64,000 nucleotides of DNA from Myroides albus (GTDB taxonomy: Bacteria > Bacteroidota > Bacteroidia > Flavobacteriales > Flavobacteriaceae): contig NZ_WMJX01000011.1 of assembly GCF_009711045.1 (NCBI RefSeq), positions 36,671-100,670 on the forward strand, written 5' to 3'. Below are positions 33,476 through 42,815 of this stretch, piece by piece. Under the pieces are notes generated by a model. It made no database searches, was not told the DNA's origin, and was given only the letters and a program-made list of their open reading frames with translations. The position numbers were made by a program, and so were the translations under genes. The stretch's first letter is position 1. Every line of letters begins with the position of its first letter.

Positions 33476-34240
33476 CTATATCACTTTGATGGATTTCTTC
33501 TCTATCCAACCCTCTTCTTGGTTGTCCAATTGTACCTTTATCCAAAGAGATTTTTCTTCCAATACATGAACTCTTGTTCCTTCGTGGAGCTCTCTAATGG
33601 TATCAGAAGTATGTCGCGCTTCACTTTTTAGCTCTAAGACTTTGTCGAAAATGATTCCTGAATAAGCGTCACTTTTATAATGGTCTTCAAAGTAAGCGCT
33701 ATAAGCTGTCACTAAACTTAAAAAGAGAAAGAGTATAAGGCAGGTAAAGCTTAGTTTCTTTACATTACTTTTAGTGGTTAAATAGTAGCAGATAAAGCAA
33801 ATTAAGACTAAGAATGCTGCAAGTGTACTCAGAGTAGCCCATTGATTAACTGTTAGTATTCCTAAACTTTGGTGTATGATATCTTGTTGGTCGTATTCTT
33901 TTACAATAGTAATATCATCTTCAAGATTCTTTCGAGCATAATTTAGATTTGTGAGAAAGGCCTGGGTATCTGGAGCTAACTTTAGCGCTTTTTCATAATA
34001 GTAAATAGCATCTGTATTGTTATTTAATTTATAATAAGCATTGGCCAAATTGAAGAAAACCTCAGGAGAATTATCTTTCTCTTGGATTAACTCGTGATAG
34101 ATTTCTATAGCCTTTGCATAATTCTCTTTTATATATAAGCTATTAGCATTGTCAAACTTCTTTTCCCACTGACTTTTGTCTTGTGCGAAAGAAACAGATG
34201 GTAAAGCAAATAATAGGATATAGATTATATATTTCATCAT
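33476..34240 (-). CDS. batE: BatE: TPR and SH3-like domain protein
   Basis: A 254-residue exported protein: signal peptide (to about residue 19), TPR repeats (about 22-100, AKAIEIYHELIQ and NLANAYYKLNNNTDAIYYYEKAL), two membrane helices (about 128-150 and 157-176) and a C-terminal bacterial SH3-like domain (about 188-254, GTRVHVLEEKSLWIKVQLDNQ). Last gene of the Bat operon, 3 bases after batD. Bat proteins are linked to aerotolerance and envelope stress in Bacteroides and Leptospira; their exact biochemistry is unknown. Confidence 0.88.
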   Translation of the reverse strand: MMKYIIYILLFALPSVSFAQDKSQWEKKFDNANSLYIKENYAKAIEIYHELIQEKDNSPEVFFNLANAYYKLNNNTDAIYYYEKALKLAPDTQAFLTNLNYARKNLEDDITIVKEYDQQDIIHQSLGILTVNQWATLSTLAAFLVLICFICYYLTTKSNVKKLSFTCLILFLFLSLVTAYSAYFEDHYKSDAYSGIIFDKVLELKSEARHTSDTIRELHEGTRVHVLEEKSLWIKVQLDNQEEGWIEKKSIKVI

Positions 34241-34243
34241 TGT

Positions 34244-36031
34244 TTACTTTAATTGTTTTTCTAATTGACTTATTACTTGTATAGCAGATTCGTAATCTTT
34301 GTTTGTATCTACCTGTTCAGTGGGAGTGTATCTTGCCCATTCACAAGCATTCTTTAGCTCCATAAATGCAGTAATTTGCTCCTCTGTCACTTGGTTATCT
34401 TGCAGTAGATCCTGAATTGTTTCATTACTCATCTCTGATGTTTCTATTTTTAGTTTAGCCTTAAGGAAGTTGTGTAAGCAACGTTCTAAAGCTTCATAGA
34501 AACTATCTTTGTCTTTTAAGTGCTTTTTAGCTTCCGATAAATATTTGCGCGCTAATCGGTTGTTCGTGCGTAATCGGTTTCCTTCTATGTCATTGTCTAA
34601 AGAGCGTTTTCTATTCACAGCCAATACAAAGAATGGAATTGCAGCTATTGGAAATAATGTCAATAGGTAATAAGTAGTCGACAACCAATAAGCTGTTTCG
34701 GATTCAGTAGAAATAAAAGTAGCCGTGTTCTCTATGGGTTGAAATAGTTCACTATTGTCTATTGCCTCAGAGTCTTGAGCATGTTGAATTGTTGTGTTTG
34801 TTGGCAATGCAGGCCCATCTATAACGGCAATCTTTAGACTATCTGTCGAAATGGTTTTATACGATTTACTCGATAGATCAAAGTATGAAAACTCCATAGG
34901 CTGAATATAGTAATCCCCTTTGTATTGCGGAATAATAGTATATTCATTTGCTCTTTTTCCCTGTAATCCGAATACAGTTGGAGTAACCTTCTCTGTGTAA
35001 ACGGGGTCATATAACTCTAATGCCGAATGAGCTTTTGGCTCGGGAATCGTTAATAAATTCAGGTTCCCTTGACCAGATACTTCCACTTTTAAGGTGAATG
35101 GATCACCAGCTTTTAACTCTCTTTTGGAAGGAGTAACCTTAAAGTTGAGTTTTCCTACGCCACCACTGAAATTGAGTGGTTTACCTTGCTCTGGCAATGC
35201 TTTGCTATTTATAGTAACCTTATTGGTGCCAATTTCTTTTTCGACATAGCCAACTTCAGGAAAACCGAAGAAATCTCGTCTACCTGTATAAACTTGCGCT
35301 TGAACATCAAGAACAAGTGGATCTATAGTATAACTACCTACTTCTTGTGCCATAACTACATCTCTTTTGATTTCGATGTAGTTGTATGTTTCTCCTTTGT
35401 ATTTCCCAACCTTTATTTCAGGTTGTCTTGTTGGGGGAATAGTATGTACCCAAAAATCTTTGTACGTAGGTATTTTTTTACCACTATAACCAGAGAGTCC
35501 TTCTTTAAAATATATTTTAAAACTAATGTTTACTGGCTCATTAACATAAGGATTCGCGTTGCTAACCTCGGTCACTAAATGTATGTGCTCGAGGGATTGT
35601 TGTTGAATTTGATTTAATTCACCACTACGTCCCCTGTTTGGAGTATTTTGCTTTTGTACTGCGTCAACAAAAGTAATGGATAGGGGATTAGTTTTATATT
35701 CTTTACCCTCAATCTCAATAGTGGCAGGTCCAATTTTGAAATTACCTTTTCGAGTCGATTGTAAGAAATAAGAATAAGTCTTCGAAAAAGTCTTTTTGCC
35801 ATTTATCCATGACTGACTAACAGCTTGATTAGGCCCTCCAACGATTTTTAAACCATTGAAGTTTGGTGGGGTAAAGTTATCTCCATCACCATCCATTACG
35901 AAGTCAATACGAACATGTTCATTTAGGGGCACATTTTCTCTGCTAACTTTTGCTTCGAAAGTGTATTGTGCCCATAATGCTTGACTACAGATAAAACATA
36001 TTAATAGTATGTATTTCTGAAATGATTTCAT
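34244..36031 (-). CDS. batD: BatD-family protein
   Basis: A 595-residue exported protein: signal peptide (residues 1-21), then the BatD extracytoplasmic beta-rich region with two related halves (about 22-270 and 280-400), a transmembrane helix at about 450-470, and a cytoplasmic helical tail rich in Arg/Lys (NRLARKYLSEAKKHLKDKDS). Typical phrases are QSWINGKKTFSKTYSYFLQS and FTLKVEVSGQGNLNLLTIPEP (in part). Translation is tightly linked to batC (3 bases) and batE (3 bases). Confidence 0.92.
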   Translation of the reverse strand: MKSFQKYILLICFICSQALWAQYTFEAKVSRENVPLNEHVRIDFVMDGDGDNFTPPNFNGLKIVGGPNQAVSQSWINGKKTFSKTYSYFLQSTRKGNFKIGPATIEIEGKEYKTNPLSITFVDAVQKQNTPNRGRSGELNQIQQQSLEHIHLVTEVSNANPYVNEPVNISFKIYFKEGLSGYSGKKIPTYKDFWVHTIPPTRQPEIKVGKYKGETYNYIEIKRDVVMAQEVGSYTIDPLVLDVQAQVYTGRRDFFGFPEVGYVEKEIGTNKVTINSKALPEQGKPLNFSGGVGKLNFKVTPSKRELKAGDPFTLKVEVSGQGNLNLLTIPEPKAHSALELYDPVYTEKVTPTVFGLQGKRANEYTIIPQYKGDYYIQPMEFSYFDLSSKSYKTISTDSLKIAVIDGPALPTNTTIQHAQDSEAIDNSELFQPIENTATFISTESETAYWLSTTYYLLTLFPIAAIPFFVLAVNRKRSLDNDIEGNRLRTNNRLARKYLSEAKKHLKDKDSFYEALERCLHNFLKAKLKIETSEMSNETIQDLLQDNQVTEEQITAFMELKNACEWARYTPTEQVDTNKDYESAIQVISQLEKQLK

Positions 36032-36034
36032 TTT

Positions 36035-37000
36035 CTACCAGTCTTTTTTGCGTTCATTCTTTTTGTCACCCGTATTTTTTCCTTGTGTGGCAGCCCCTTT
36101 GCCTTTGTTGATGATTCGTTGTTGTACTTGTTTCTCTTTTGTTTCAAGTGACTGTAATATCTGATTCATTTGAGCTTGTGTTGCCGTTTGTGGCATTTGA
36201 CTCATATTACTTGGCATTGGCTGCTGTTGTGATGGTTGATTCTCTTTATCCTTGTCAGAGTTGTCTTTATCTCCATCTTTTTCATCAGAATCTTCCTTGT
36301 CCTCTTCTTTATTTTCTTGCTTCTTGTTATCCTTGTTTTGAGGTTTTTTATTTTCCTCCTCTTTGTTTTCTTCTCCTTTTTTATCTTTCGGATCTTTATC
36401 CTGATCCTTTTTATCTTTATCCTGACCATTTTGGTCTTTATCTTGACCTTGTTGATCTTTGTTTTGATCCTGTTGATCTTTGTTTTGATCCTGTTGATCT
36501 TTGTTTTGATCCTGTTGATCTTTATTTTGATCTTGTTGATCTTTATTTTGATCTTGTTGATCTTTATTTTGCTGCTGCTGATTTAGTTTTTTTGCGACAG
36601 CATAATTATACCTTGTTTCTTCATCTTTCGGATTATTTTTCAGTGCAGACTTGTATGCTTGTTCGGCTGCTTTATAATCCTTTAATTTCATATATGAGTT
36701 ACCTATATTGTGGTAGGCAAGGTGTTTTTCAGATTTAGAATCGGCAACTTTAATAGCACGTTCATAAGCCGAAATAGCTTCTTTTGTTCTACCTTGTTTT
36801 AGCAAGGCATTCCCTAAATTATATTCGGCTGTAGCATTGTTTTCCAATTTAGAATTAGCTATTCTATAGGATGCTTCAGCTTGTGCGTAATGTTTTTGTT
36901 CATATCCTTCATTTCCTTTACTTAGGGCTCTACCAGCACTTTGTGCAAAAGTAGCTAAGGACATAAAAAAGAAAGTTATTATATATAATAAGTGCTTCAT
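36035..37000 (-). CDS. batC: BatC: TPR protein with charged low-complexity tail
   Basis: A 321-residue protein with a signal peptide (to about residue 20), three TPR repeats (about 22-130) and a long low-complexity tail rich in Gln, Asp, Asn, Lys and Glu. The tail contains the heptad DQQDQNK repeated about six times. It ends with a Met/Gln-rich segment and KNERKKDW. The start is moved from a TTG (37006) to the ATG at 37000, giving MKHLLYIITFF. 12 bases after batB. Confidence 0.88.
   Translation of the reverse strand: MKHLLYIITFFFMSLATFAQSAGRALSKGNEGYEQKHYAQAEASYRIANSKLENNATAEYNLGNALLKQGRTKEAISAYERAIKVADSKSEKHLAYHNIGNSYMKLKDYKAAEQAYKSALKNNPKDEETRYNYAVAKKLNQQQQNKDQQDQNKDQQDQNKDQQDQNKDQQDQNKDQQDQNKDQQGQDKDQNGQDKDKKDQDKDPKDKKGEENKEEENKKPQNKDNKKQENKEEDKEDSDEKDGDKDNSDKDKENQPSQQQPMPSNMSQMPQTATQAQMNQILQSLETKEKQVQQRIINKGKGAATQGKNTGDKKNERKKDW
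36452..36577. repeat. six 21-bp tandem repeats inside batC
   Basis: Units of 21 bases start at 36452, 36473, 36494, 36515, 36536 and 36557; the first three are near-identical, the others share G-to-A and C-to-T changes. In frame they encode the heptad DQQDQNK, so copy number could vary without frameshift. Confidence 0.85.
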
Positions 37001-37012
37001 AATCAAAAATCA

Positions 37013-38056
37013 TTAATCATTATCTTCATTCTTTTCATTGAACAGGTTTAGATTTTTCATCCATTGTGTTTTGCGCTCTAAAATGAATAAGTCAATGAAA
37101 ATTAAAATAAATGCAAATGCCAAAAACCACTGAAATTGTGATTGATATTCAGAAATCTGTTGAGATTCAAAGTCTGTTTTTTGAATCTTATTCAAGTCAT
37201 TTTTAACTAAATCAACGACTTCTTGGGTATTAGATCCATAGTAATATTTGCCTCCCGTTTTTTCTGCAATGTGTTTTAAAGTATTTGGATTGAGTTTTGT
37301 AATCACAATTTCGTTGTCCCAATCTTTTTTATACTCAACGCCTTTGGCAGTGCGAATAGGTATTGGACCTCCTTTTTCAGTACCCACTCCGATAGTGATA
37401 ATCTTTATTCCTTTTTGAGAAGCAATAGCGATAGCGCCATCCATTTCTTCTCCGTGATCTTCACCATCAGAAATGAGGATCATCACTTTACTGGTATTTG
37501 GGTTATCATAAAAGTTACTCGCTTCATAGATTGCATCTTCAAAAGCGGTACCTTGAGAGGATACCATATCCGTATTCATGGTTTGCAAATACATTTTTGC
37601 AGCATAGTGGTCTGTTGTAATTGGAAGCATCGGGAAAGCTGTTCCAGCATAGCCAACTATTCCAACTCTATCAGGTCCGAGATTATTGATAATCTGTGAA
37701 ACCAGTTGTTTCATTTTAGCCAAACGATCTGGCGCCATGTCCTCTGCAAGCATACTCTTAGAAACATCCAAGGTAAATACAATGTCAATACCCTGACGTT
37801 TGACTGTTATCAATTTGGTTCCAATTTTCGGATTAACTAATCCTATTACAATCGAAACTAATGCCATAAGATAAAGACCAGCCTTGATGATTGACTTATT
37901 CTTAGATCTGTTTGGCGCTAATATTTTCATTGCTTTGTGCGTAGCAAAAGTAGATTGCTTTCTTTTCTTCCATAGCAAATCAGCAATGATAAGACCTACA
38001 ATTGCTGCAATTACAATTAATAAAAGAAAGTATTTTTTATTATCAAGTTCCCACAT
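37013..38056 (-). CDS. batB: BatB: membrane-anchored VWA protein
   Basis: A 347-residue protein with two N-terminal membrane helices (about 9-28 and 57-75), a von Willebrand factor A domain (about 88-290) with an intact MIDAS motif DVSKS (97-101), and a C-terminal helix (about 310-330). The VWA domain faces the periplasm and binds a divalent metal for protein-protein contact. 7 bases after batA. Confidence 0.93.
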   Translation of the reverse strand: MWELDNKKYFLLLIVIAAIVGLIIADLLWKKRKQSTFATHKAMKILAPNRSKNKSIIKAGLYLMALVSIVIGLVNPKIGTKLITVKRQGIDIVFTLDVSKSMLAEDMAPDRLAKMKQLVSQIINNLGPDRVGIVGYAGTAFPMLPITTDHYAAKMYLQTMNTDMVSSQGTAFEDAIYEASNFYDNPNTSKVMILISDGEDHGEEMDGAIAIASQKGIKIITIGVGTEKGGPIPIRTAKGVEYKKDWDNEIVITKLNPNTLKHIAEKTGGKYYYGSNTQEVVDLVKNDLNKIQKTDFESQQISEYQSQFQWFLAFAFILIFIDLFILERKTQWMKNLNLFNEKNEDND

Positions 38057-38063
38057 AATAAAC

Positions 38064-39071
38064 TTATATAAATCCTCTAAAAAGAGTTTTTCTTAGTATT
38101 ATTTCAATGCTTAAGAGAATAAAACTTATTAAAGCAAACAAGTGAAATTTCTCATCTGTATTAACGAACTTTTGCTCGTCTATTTTTGTCTTCTCTAATT
38201 GGTTGATTTCTTCATAAATATTTTTTAAGCTATCTGTGTCAGTTGCTCTAAAATATTGTCCTCCTGTCATCTGAGCGATTTCCTTCATTAATTCTTCGTC
38301 AATCTCTACTTGGACTTTTTCATATACAACTTCTCCATTAGGTTTCATACCTACTGGTGAATCTGCCAAACCATTTGTACCTATACCAATAGTGTAAACT
38401 TTTATGTTGTATTCCTTTGCTATTTTTGCTGCCAATATAGGATCAATTGCTCCCGTATTATTTACTCCATCTGTTAATAGGATAATGACTTTACTCTTAG
38501 CAGGACTATCTTTTACTCTGTTTATCGCTGTTCCCAATCCTACGCCAATAGCAGTACCATCTTCAATTTCATTGCTATACGTTATGGTGCGCAGTGCATT
38601 TAAGATAAGTGGCTTATCACTTGTAGCTGGAGTTTTTGTATAAGCTTCAGCAGCGTAGATTACAATTCCTATGCGATCACTTACGCGTTGTTTGACAAAG
38701 TCAGCAGCTACAGTTTTCAAGGCTTCCAATCGATTAGGCTGTAAATCTCTCGCTAACATACTTCCTGAGATATCCATTGCCATGATAATATCTATACCAT
38801 GTGTAGAATGTATCTGATGATCCACACTGATTATTTGAGGTCGTGCTAATGCTACAATCAAGGTTGATAAAGCTAATAGCCTTAGTACAATAGATACAGG
38901 TAGTAGCTTTATGAGAATTGATTTACTATTTCTTATTCCTTTTGTCGTACTTAACTTTACTGTAGCATGTTGTTTTTTTCTATTGATATACCAAATATAA
39001 AATGCCACTGGTAGCAATAGAAAAAGCCAAAATAACTCTGGATTTAAAAAAGTTACATTTTTCATTATCAT
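38064..39071 (-). CDS. batA: BatA: membrane-anchored VWA protein
   Basis: A 335-residue protein of the same layout as BatB: helices at about 10-28 and 57-78, a VWA domain (about 92-290) with intact MIDAS DISGS (100-104), and a terminal helix (about 310-328). The ATG at 39071 overlaps the TGA stop of the upstream gene (ATGA), indicating coupling; a second in-frame ATG at 39065 is possible. Confidence 0.93.
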   Translation of the reverse strand: MIMKNVTFLNPELFWLFLLLPVAFYIWYINRKKQHATVKLSTTKGIRNSKSILIKLLPVSIVLRLLALSTLIVALARPQIISVDHQIHSTHGIDIIMAMDISGSMLARDLQPNRLEALKTVAADFVKQRVSDRIGIVIYAAEAYTKTPATSDKPLILNALRTITYSNEIEDGTAIGVGLGTAINRVKDSPAKSKVIILLTDGVNNTGAIDPILAAKIAKEYNIKVYTIGIGTNGLADSPVGMKPNGEVVYEKVQVEIDEELMKEIAQMTGGQYFRATDTDSLKNIYEEINQLEKTKIDEQKFVNTDEKFHLFALISFILLSIEIILRKTLFRGFI

Positions 39072-40687
39072 TTTTCTTCATTGTATTGAATTGATTCAAA
39101 TACTCTTTGAACTAATTCAACTGCAAGTTTATCATTATTTCGATAGAAAACCCATATCTGACTACGGTTCTCACCATATTGGGTCAGTACTCCTTCAAAT
39201 TCTATTTCTTCTATTTTACCTGTCTCCGTATCTTCTAATTTGAAACTACCAAATACTTCTGTACCTACTATACCTTTTGAGTTCTCAAAGTCATCTTCCT
39301 CATATTGTATATCCGTTACTTTGTAATTTTGCGTAATTGCCTTTATCGCATGAGCGATTATTTCCTTCTCAGTTGATTTGAACTCTTTAGTCGTTACTGA
39401 ATTACTCAATATCATACTGATAGGGTCCTCCAAAGTTTTGAATCTAAACTGCTGTATTGATTCTAAACCATCAAGTTTCGCTTCTTGAATTACAGTTTCA
39501 TTTTTGCGTACTAACACGACTGGAGTAGTAATAGTGATACCTGGATTTGACCCATACGTACTACTAATCCATTCTTTTTCCAATAGTTTCTTTGTGTTGT
39601 TAAACGTAAATAGACTGTACTCTCTTTCACTTGCAGTAGTGAAGTAATAGCCTATTCCTGTAAGTAACATTAAGAAAACGGATACGCCAATTGGCAACCA
39701 AATACGAAAGCGCATACGGCGTCTTTTCCTTTCTTCTCGTCTTCTAATTCGCTCTGTCTGAGTAGCTGCAGATATAGGATAAGCCTCGTTAATCTTATCT
39801 ACGATTCCCTGTATCTTACTCGTATCTCCTTGGATTTCACTCTCAGTTGGTTGAGATTTGGCAAACTTTACTAAGTCAGCTGTTTCGAGAATTCTTTTGA
39901 ACTCATTGATAACCTCTGGTTTTAGTTTGATATTCTTATCTCTTAAAGTGTTTTTTAAGAGTATCATAATCTCATAGGTGGTCATTTCTCTTGCAGAAAT
40001 ATCAAATGTATCTTCAAGAAAGTTTCTTACGACATTACTCATCTCTGAATAATATGGTTTAGCATCTCCTCTCGTCCAGTTCTTTTTCTCCTCAAGTTTT
40101 TTTAATTTCTTGACTGCTTTCTCATAAGGGGTTTTATATTTATCGTCCTCAGTTAGGTTTTTCTCCTGCTTGTATTTAATGAATAAGTACAATGCTATAC
40201 CTACGACGATGGATAAAACGACGAAAATGATGTAATACCAGTAAGTAGAAAATGATGCACCCTCTTTTGAAATACCCTTAATTTCATATAATGGAGTTTT
40301 TAGAGTATCTACTTGTACAGGTAATACGTTAATTCTTACCGAATCAGTCTTGAACATTGATGCATCTACAATGACTGGTACCTGCGGAAGAGTGTAGGAA
40401 CCTTCATCGAATTGCGTTAAATCATACTTCTTGATTAACTCTATATCATCTTGTTTTACAACTGTATCTGTCGGATAGTTCTCTATGACTTCAAAAGCTC
40501 CAATTTGTTCTGTTTCAGGAAAAGTAATCTTTGTCCCTTCTTTAGTATGGGCTGTAATTGTATAGGAGAAACTATCACCTATTTTTATTTGAGTGGTATC
40601 TACTTTAGACTCAATTCTATTTTGAGCGTACAGCGTACTACTAAAAAATAATAAAGTTGTGAGTATATATAGAAATTCCTTTTTCAT
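39068..40687 (-). CDS. BatX-like protein of the Bat operon
   Basis: A 539-residue protein: signal peptide (1-21), a beta-rich BatD-like domain (about 22-130), a transmembrane helix (about 150-170), a cytoplasmic DUF4381-like helical region (about 180-310), a second helix (about 333-352) preceded by a strongly basic stretch (RIRRREERKRRRMRFR), and a C-terminal domain (about 355-539). It occupies the slot between DUF58 and batA seen in other Bacteroidetes. Function unknown; the two-part layout suggests an adaptor across the membrane for the Bat complex. Confidence 0.7.
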   Translation of the reverse strand: MKKEFLYILTTLLFFSSTLYAQNRIESKVDTTQIKIGDSFSYTITAHTKEGTKITFPETEQIGAFEVIENYPTDTVVKQDDIELIKKYDLTQFDEGSYTLPQVPVIVDASMFKTDSVRINVLPVQVDTLKTPLYEIKGISKEGASFSTYWYYIIFVVLSIVVGIALYLFIKYKQEKNLTEDDKYKTPYEKAVKKLKKLEEKKNWTRGDAKPYYSEMSNVVRNFLEDTFDISAREMTTYEIMILLKNTLRDKNIKLKPEVINEFKRILETADLVKFAKSQPTESEIQGDTSKIQGIVDKINEAYPISAATQTERIRRREERKRRRMRFRIWLPIGVSVFLMLLTGIGYYFTTASEREYSLFTFNNTKKLLEKEWISSTYGSNPGITITTPVVLVRKNETVIQEAKLDGLESIQQFRFKTLEDPISMILSNSVTTKEFKSTEKEIIAHAIKAITQNYKVTDIQYEEDDFENSKGIVGTEVFGSFKLEDTETGKIEEIEFEGVLTQYGENRSQIWVFYRNNDKLAVELVQRVFESIQYNEEK

Positions 40688-40692
40688 GATTG

Positions 40693-41556
40693 TTATCTTG
40701 ATTTGAAGTAGCCTAAGAGTTTTTTTACATAACTGTCATTTACCTCTATGTTGATTGTACCTGCTCCACATTTTTGAAATACTTTTAAGAATTTCTTTTC
40801 CTTTTTCTGGAAGTAGGCTTCATATTCTTTACGCGTACTTTGACTTGAAGTATTGAGTACCACTTCTTCTCTTGTCTCAGCATCAAATACTGTTATTAAA
40901 CCGACATTAGGTATTTCTTGTTCGCGTTTGTCATAGACGCGAATACCAGTAATGTCGTGTTTCTTTGCAGTAATCCTCAATGTAGATTCAAAGTTCGGTG
41001 TGATAAAGTCTGAAAGGACAAAAACAATAGCTTTTTTCTTTAAAACTTTCGTAGCGTACTCTAACGCATGTGCTAAATCAGTATGCTGACTCTTAGGTTT
41101 GAAATCTAATAATTCGCGAATAATACGCAGAACATGCGTTTTTCCTTTCTTGGGAGGAATGAATAGCTCTATCTGATCTGAAAATAGAATTAGACCAATC
41201 TTATCGTTGTTTTGTGTAGCTGAAAAAGCTAAAGTTGCTGCTATTTCGGTTACGATTTCATTTTTAAAAGTATCTGTTGACCCGAAGTTTTCAGAGCCAC
41301 TAACATCAACCATTAACATTAGTGTTAATTCGCGTTCTTCTTCGAAGACTTTGATATAAGGTTCGTTATATCTTGCCGTTACATTCCAGTCTATTGCTCT
41401 TACATCGTCCCCAAACTGATATTGTCTAACTTCGGAGAAAGTCATCCCTCTACCCTTAAAGGAAGTATGATACTCCCCTGAGAATATATGATCACTTAAT
41501 CGCTTTGTTTTTATTTCAATTTTTTTGACTTTCTTTAAAATGTCTTTGGTATCCAT
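40693..41556 (-). CDS. DUF58 domain protein (VWA-like)
   Basis: A 287-residue cytosolic protein of the DUF58 family, which co-occurs with MoxR ATPases. It has the DUF58 core (GRGMTFSEVRQYQFGDDVRAIDWNVTAR, quoted in parts: GRGMTFSEVRQYQFGDDVR and AIDWNVTAR) and a VWA-like domain with a DVSGS MIDAS. The start is set at the ATG at 41556 (MDTKDIL) rather than the TTG at 41586, which lies against an inverted repeat. 5 bases before the BatX-like gene. Confidence 0.92.
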   Translation of the reverse strand: MDTKDILKKVKKIEIKTKRLSDHIFSGEYHTSFKGRGMTFSEVRQYQFGDDVRAIDWNVTARYNEPYIKVFEEERELTLMLMVDVSGSENFGSTDTFKNEIVTEIAATLAFSATQNNDKIGLILFSDQIELFIPPKKGKTHVLRIIRELLDFKPKSQHTDLAHALEYATKVLKKKAIVFVLSDFITPNFESTLRITAKKHDITGIRVYDKREQEIPNVGLITVFDAETREEVVLNTSSQSTRKEYEAYFQKKEKKFLKVFQKCGAGTINIEVNDSYVKKLLGYFKSR

Positions 41557-41586
41557 AGCATATCTTTCAAAATGTTCAAACTTCAA

Positions 41587-41616
41587 AACCTATTTGTAGA
41601 TCAGTACAAATAGGTT
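41587..41616. repeat. perfect 12-bp inverted repeat between moxR and DUF58
   Basis: AACCTATTTGTA (41587-41598) and TACAAATAGGTT (41605-41616) with a 6-base loop. On the minus transcript it is followed by only TTTT, so it is a weak terminator, a processing site or an operator. Confidence 0.6.
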
Positions 41617-41644
41617 AAATCAATTACCAGAAGAACCTTAATTA

Positions 41645-42649
41645 TTAAGGCACTTCTATTTCATTTACAATTTGATTTATAATATCTAATGAAGTGATAT
41701 TTTCAGCTTCAGCTTCGTATGTCACTCCAATTCTGTGTCTTAATACATCTACTACTACTGCGCGTACATCCTCTGGAATAACATAGCCTCTGCGCTTAAT
41801 AAACGCATAACACTTGGCAGCTGTTGCTAAGTTGATACTTCCACGAGGAGAAGCACCGAAACTAATAAGTGGTTTTAATTTTTCTAATTTGAATTGCTCA
41901 GGATATCTTGTTGCAAATACAATGTCTAAGATGTATTTTTCAATCTTCTCATCCATGTATACCTTCTTAACAACCTCTTGAGCTCGTTTGATCTGTTCTA
42001 AAGTTACAACAGGGTTTATTTGCGGTTTTTCTCCCGCTAAATTTTGACGAATAACAAGGCGTTCTTCCTCTAACTTTGGATAGTCAATCACCGTTTTCAA
42101 CATGAAACGGTCCATTTGAGCCTCTGGTAATGGATAAGTACCTTCTTGTTCAACTGGGTTTTGGGTAGCCATTACCAAGAACGGTTGCTCTAATTTATAT
42201 GTCTCATCACTGATAGTTACTTGTTTCTCTTGCATCGCTTCCAAAAGTGCAGACTGTACTTTTGCCGGTGCACGGTTTATCTCATCTGCTAATATAAAAT
42301 TGGCAAAGATTGGCCCCTTACGGATACTGAAATCATTTTCCTTTACATTGTAAATCATTGTCCCTATAACGTCCGCAGGTAGTAAGTCTGGAGTAAACTG
42401 AATTCTATTAAAACTTCCATGTACTGCTTTTGAAAGTGTATTAATAGCTAAGGTCTTTGCTAAACCTGGTACTCCTTCAAGTAGAATATGACCTTGTCCT
42501 ATCAATCCAATTAATAGACGATCAATCATATGTTTTTGTCCTACAATAGCTTTGTTCATTTCCATTGTCAACAAATCAATGAAAGAACTTTCTCTTTCAA
42601 TTAATTCGTTTAATTCACGAATATCATAATTTGAAGCTGTATTATCCAT
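41645..42649 (-). CDS. MoxR-family AAA+ ATPase
   Basis: A 334-residue AAA+ ATPase of the MoxR group: Walker A GVPGLAKT (59-66), Walker B ILADEINRAP, sensor ATQNPVEQEGTYPLPEAQMDRF (in part), and a C-terminal lid domain. It is thought to act as a chaperone that uses VWA proteins as substrate or adaptor. First gene of the Bat operon, divergent from the AlbA_2 gene. Confidence 0.95.
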   Translation of the reverse strand: MDNTASNYDIRELNELIERESSFIDLLTMEMNKAIVGQKHMIDRLLIGLIGQGHILLEGVPGLAKTLAINTLSKAVHGSFNRIQFTPDLLPADVIGTMIYNVKENDFSIRKGPIFANFILADEINRAPAKVQSALLEAMQEKQVTISDETYKLEQPFLVMATQNPVEQEGTYPLPEAQMDRFMLKTVIDYPKLEEERLVIRQNLAGEKPQINPVVTLEQIKRAQEVVKKVYMDEKIEKYILDIVFATRYPEQFKLEKLKPLISFGASPRGSINLATAAKCYAFIKRRGYVIPEDVRAVVVDVLRHRIGVTYEAEAENITSLDIINQIVNEIEVP

Positions 42650-42815
42650 ACTTGTTTGTTTTGTTAAATAGACTCTTTTTTAAACCTTTACGCAAATTGG
42701 AAAAATATTCTTTATATAGTTGTTAATATATGGTTAAATGTAAAATGCTTAATTTGTAATTAAGCGTGAATTATGACTTTCTTTTTATAATTTTAAGAAG
42801 TAAAATTGAAATGAT

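Noticed and set aside
36139..36738. Long plus-strand frames opposite batC
   Set aside because: They are antisense shadows of the repetitive Gln/Asp/Lys-rich tail; batC itself has a signal peptide, TPR repeats and operon context.
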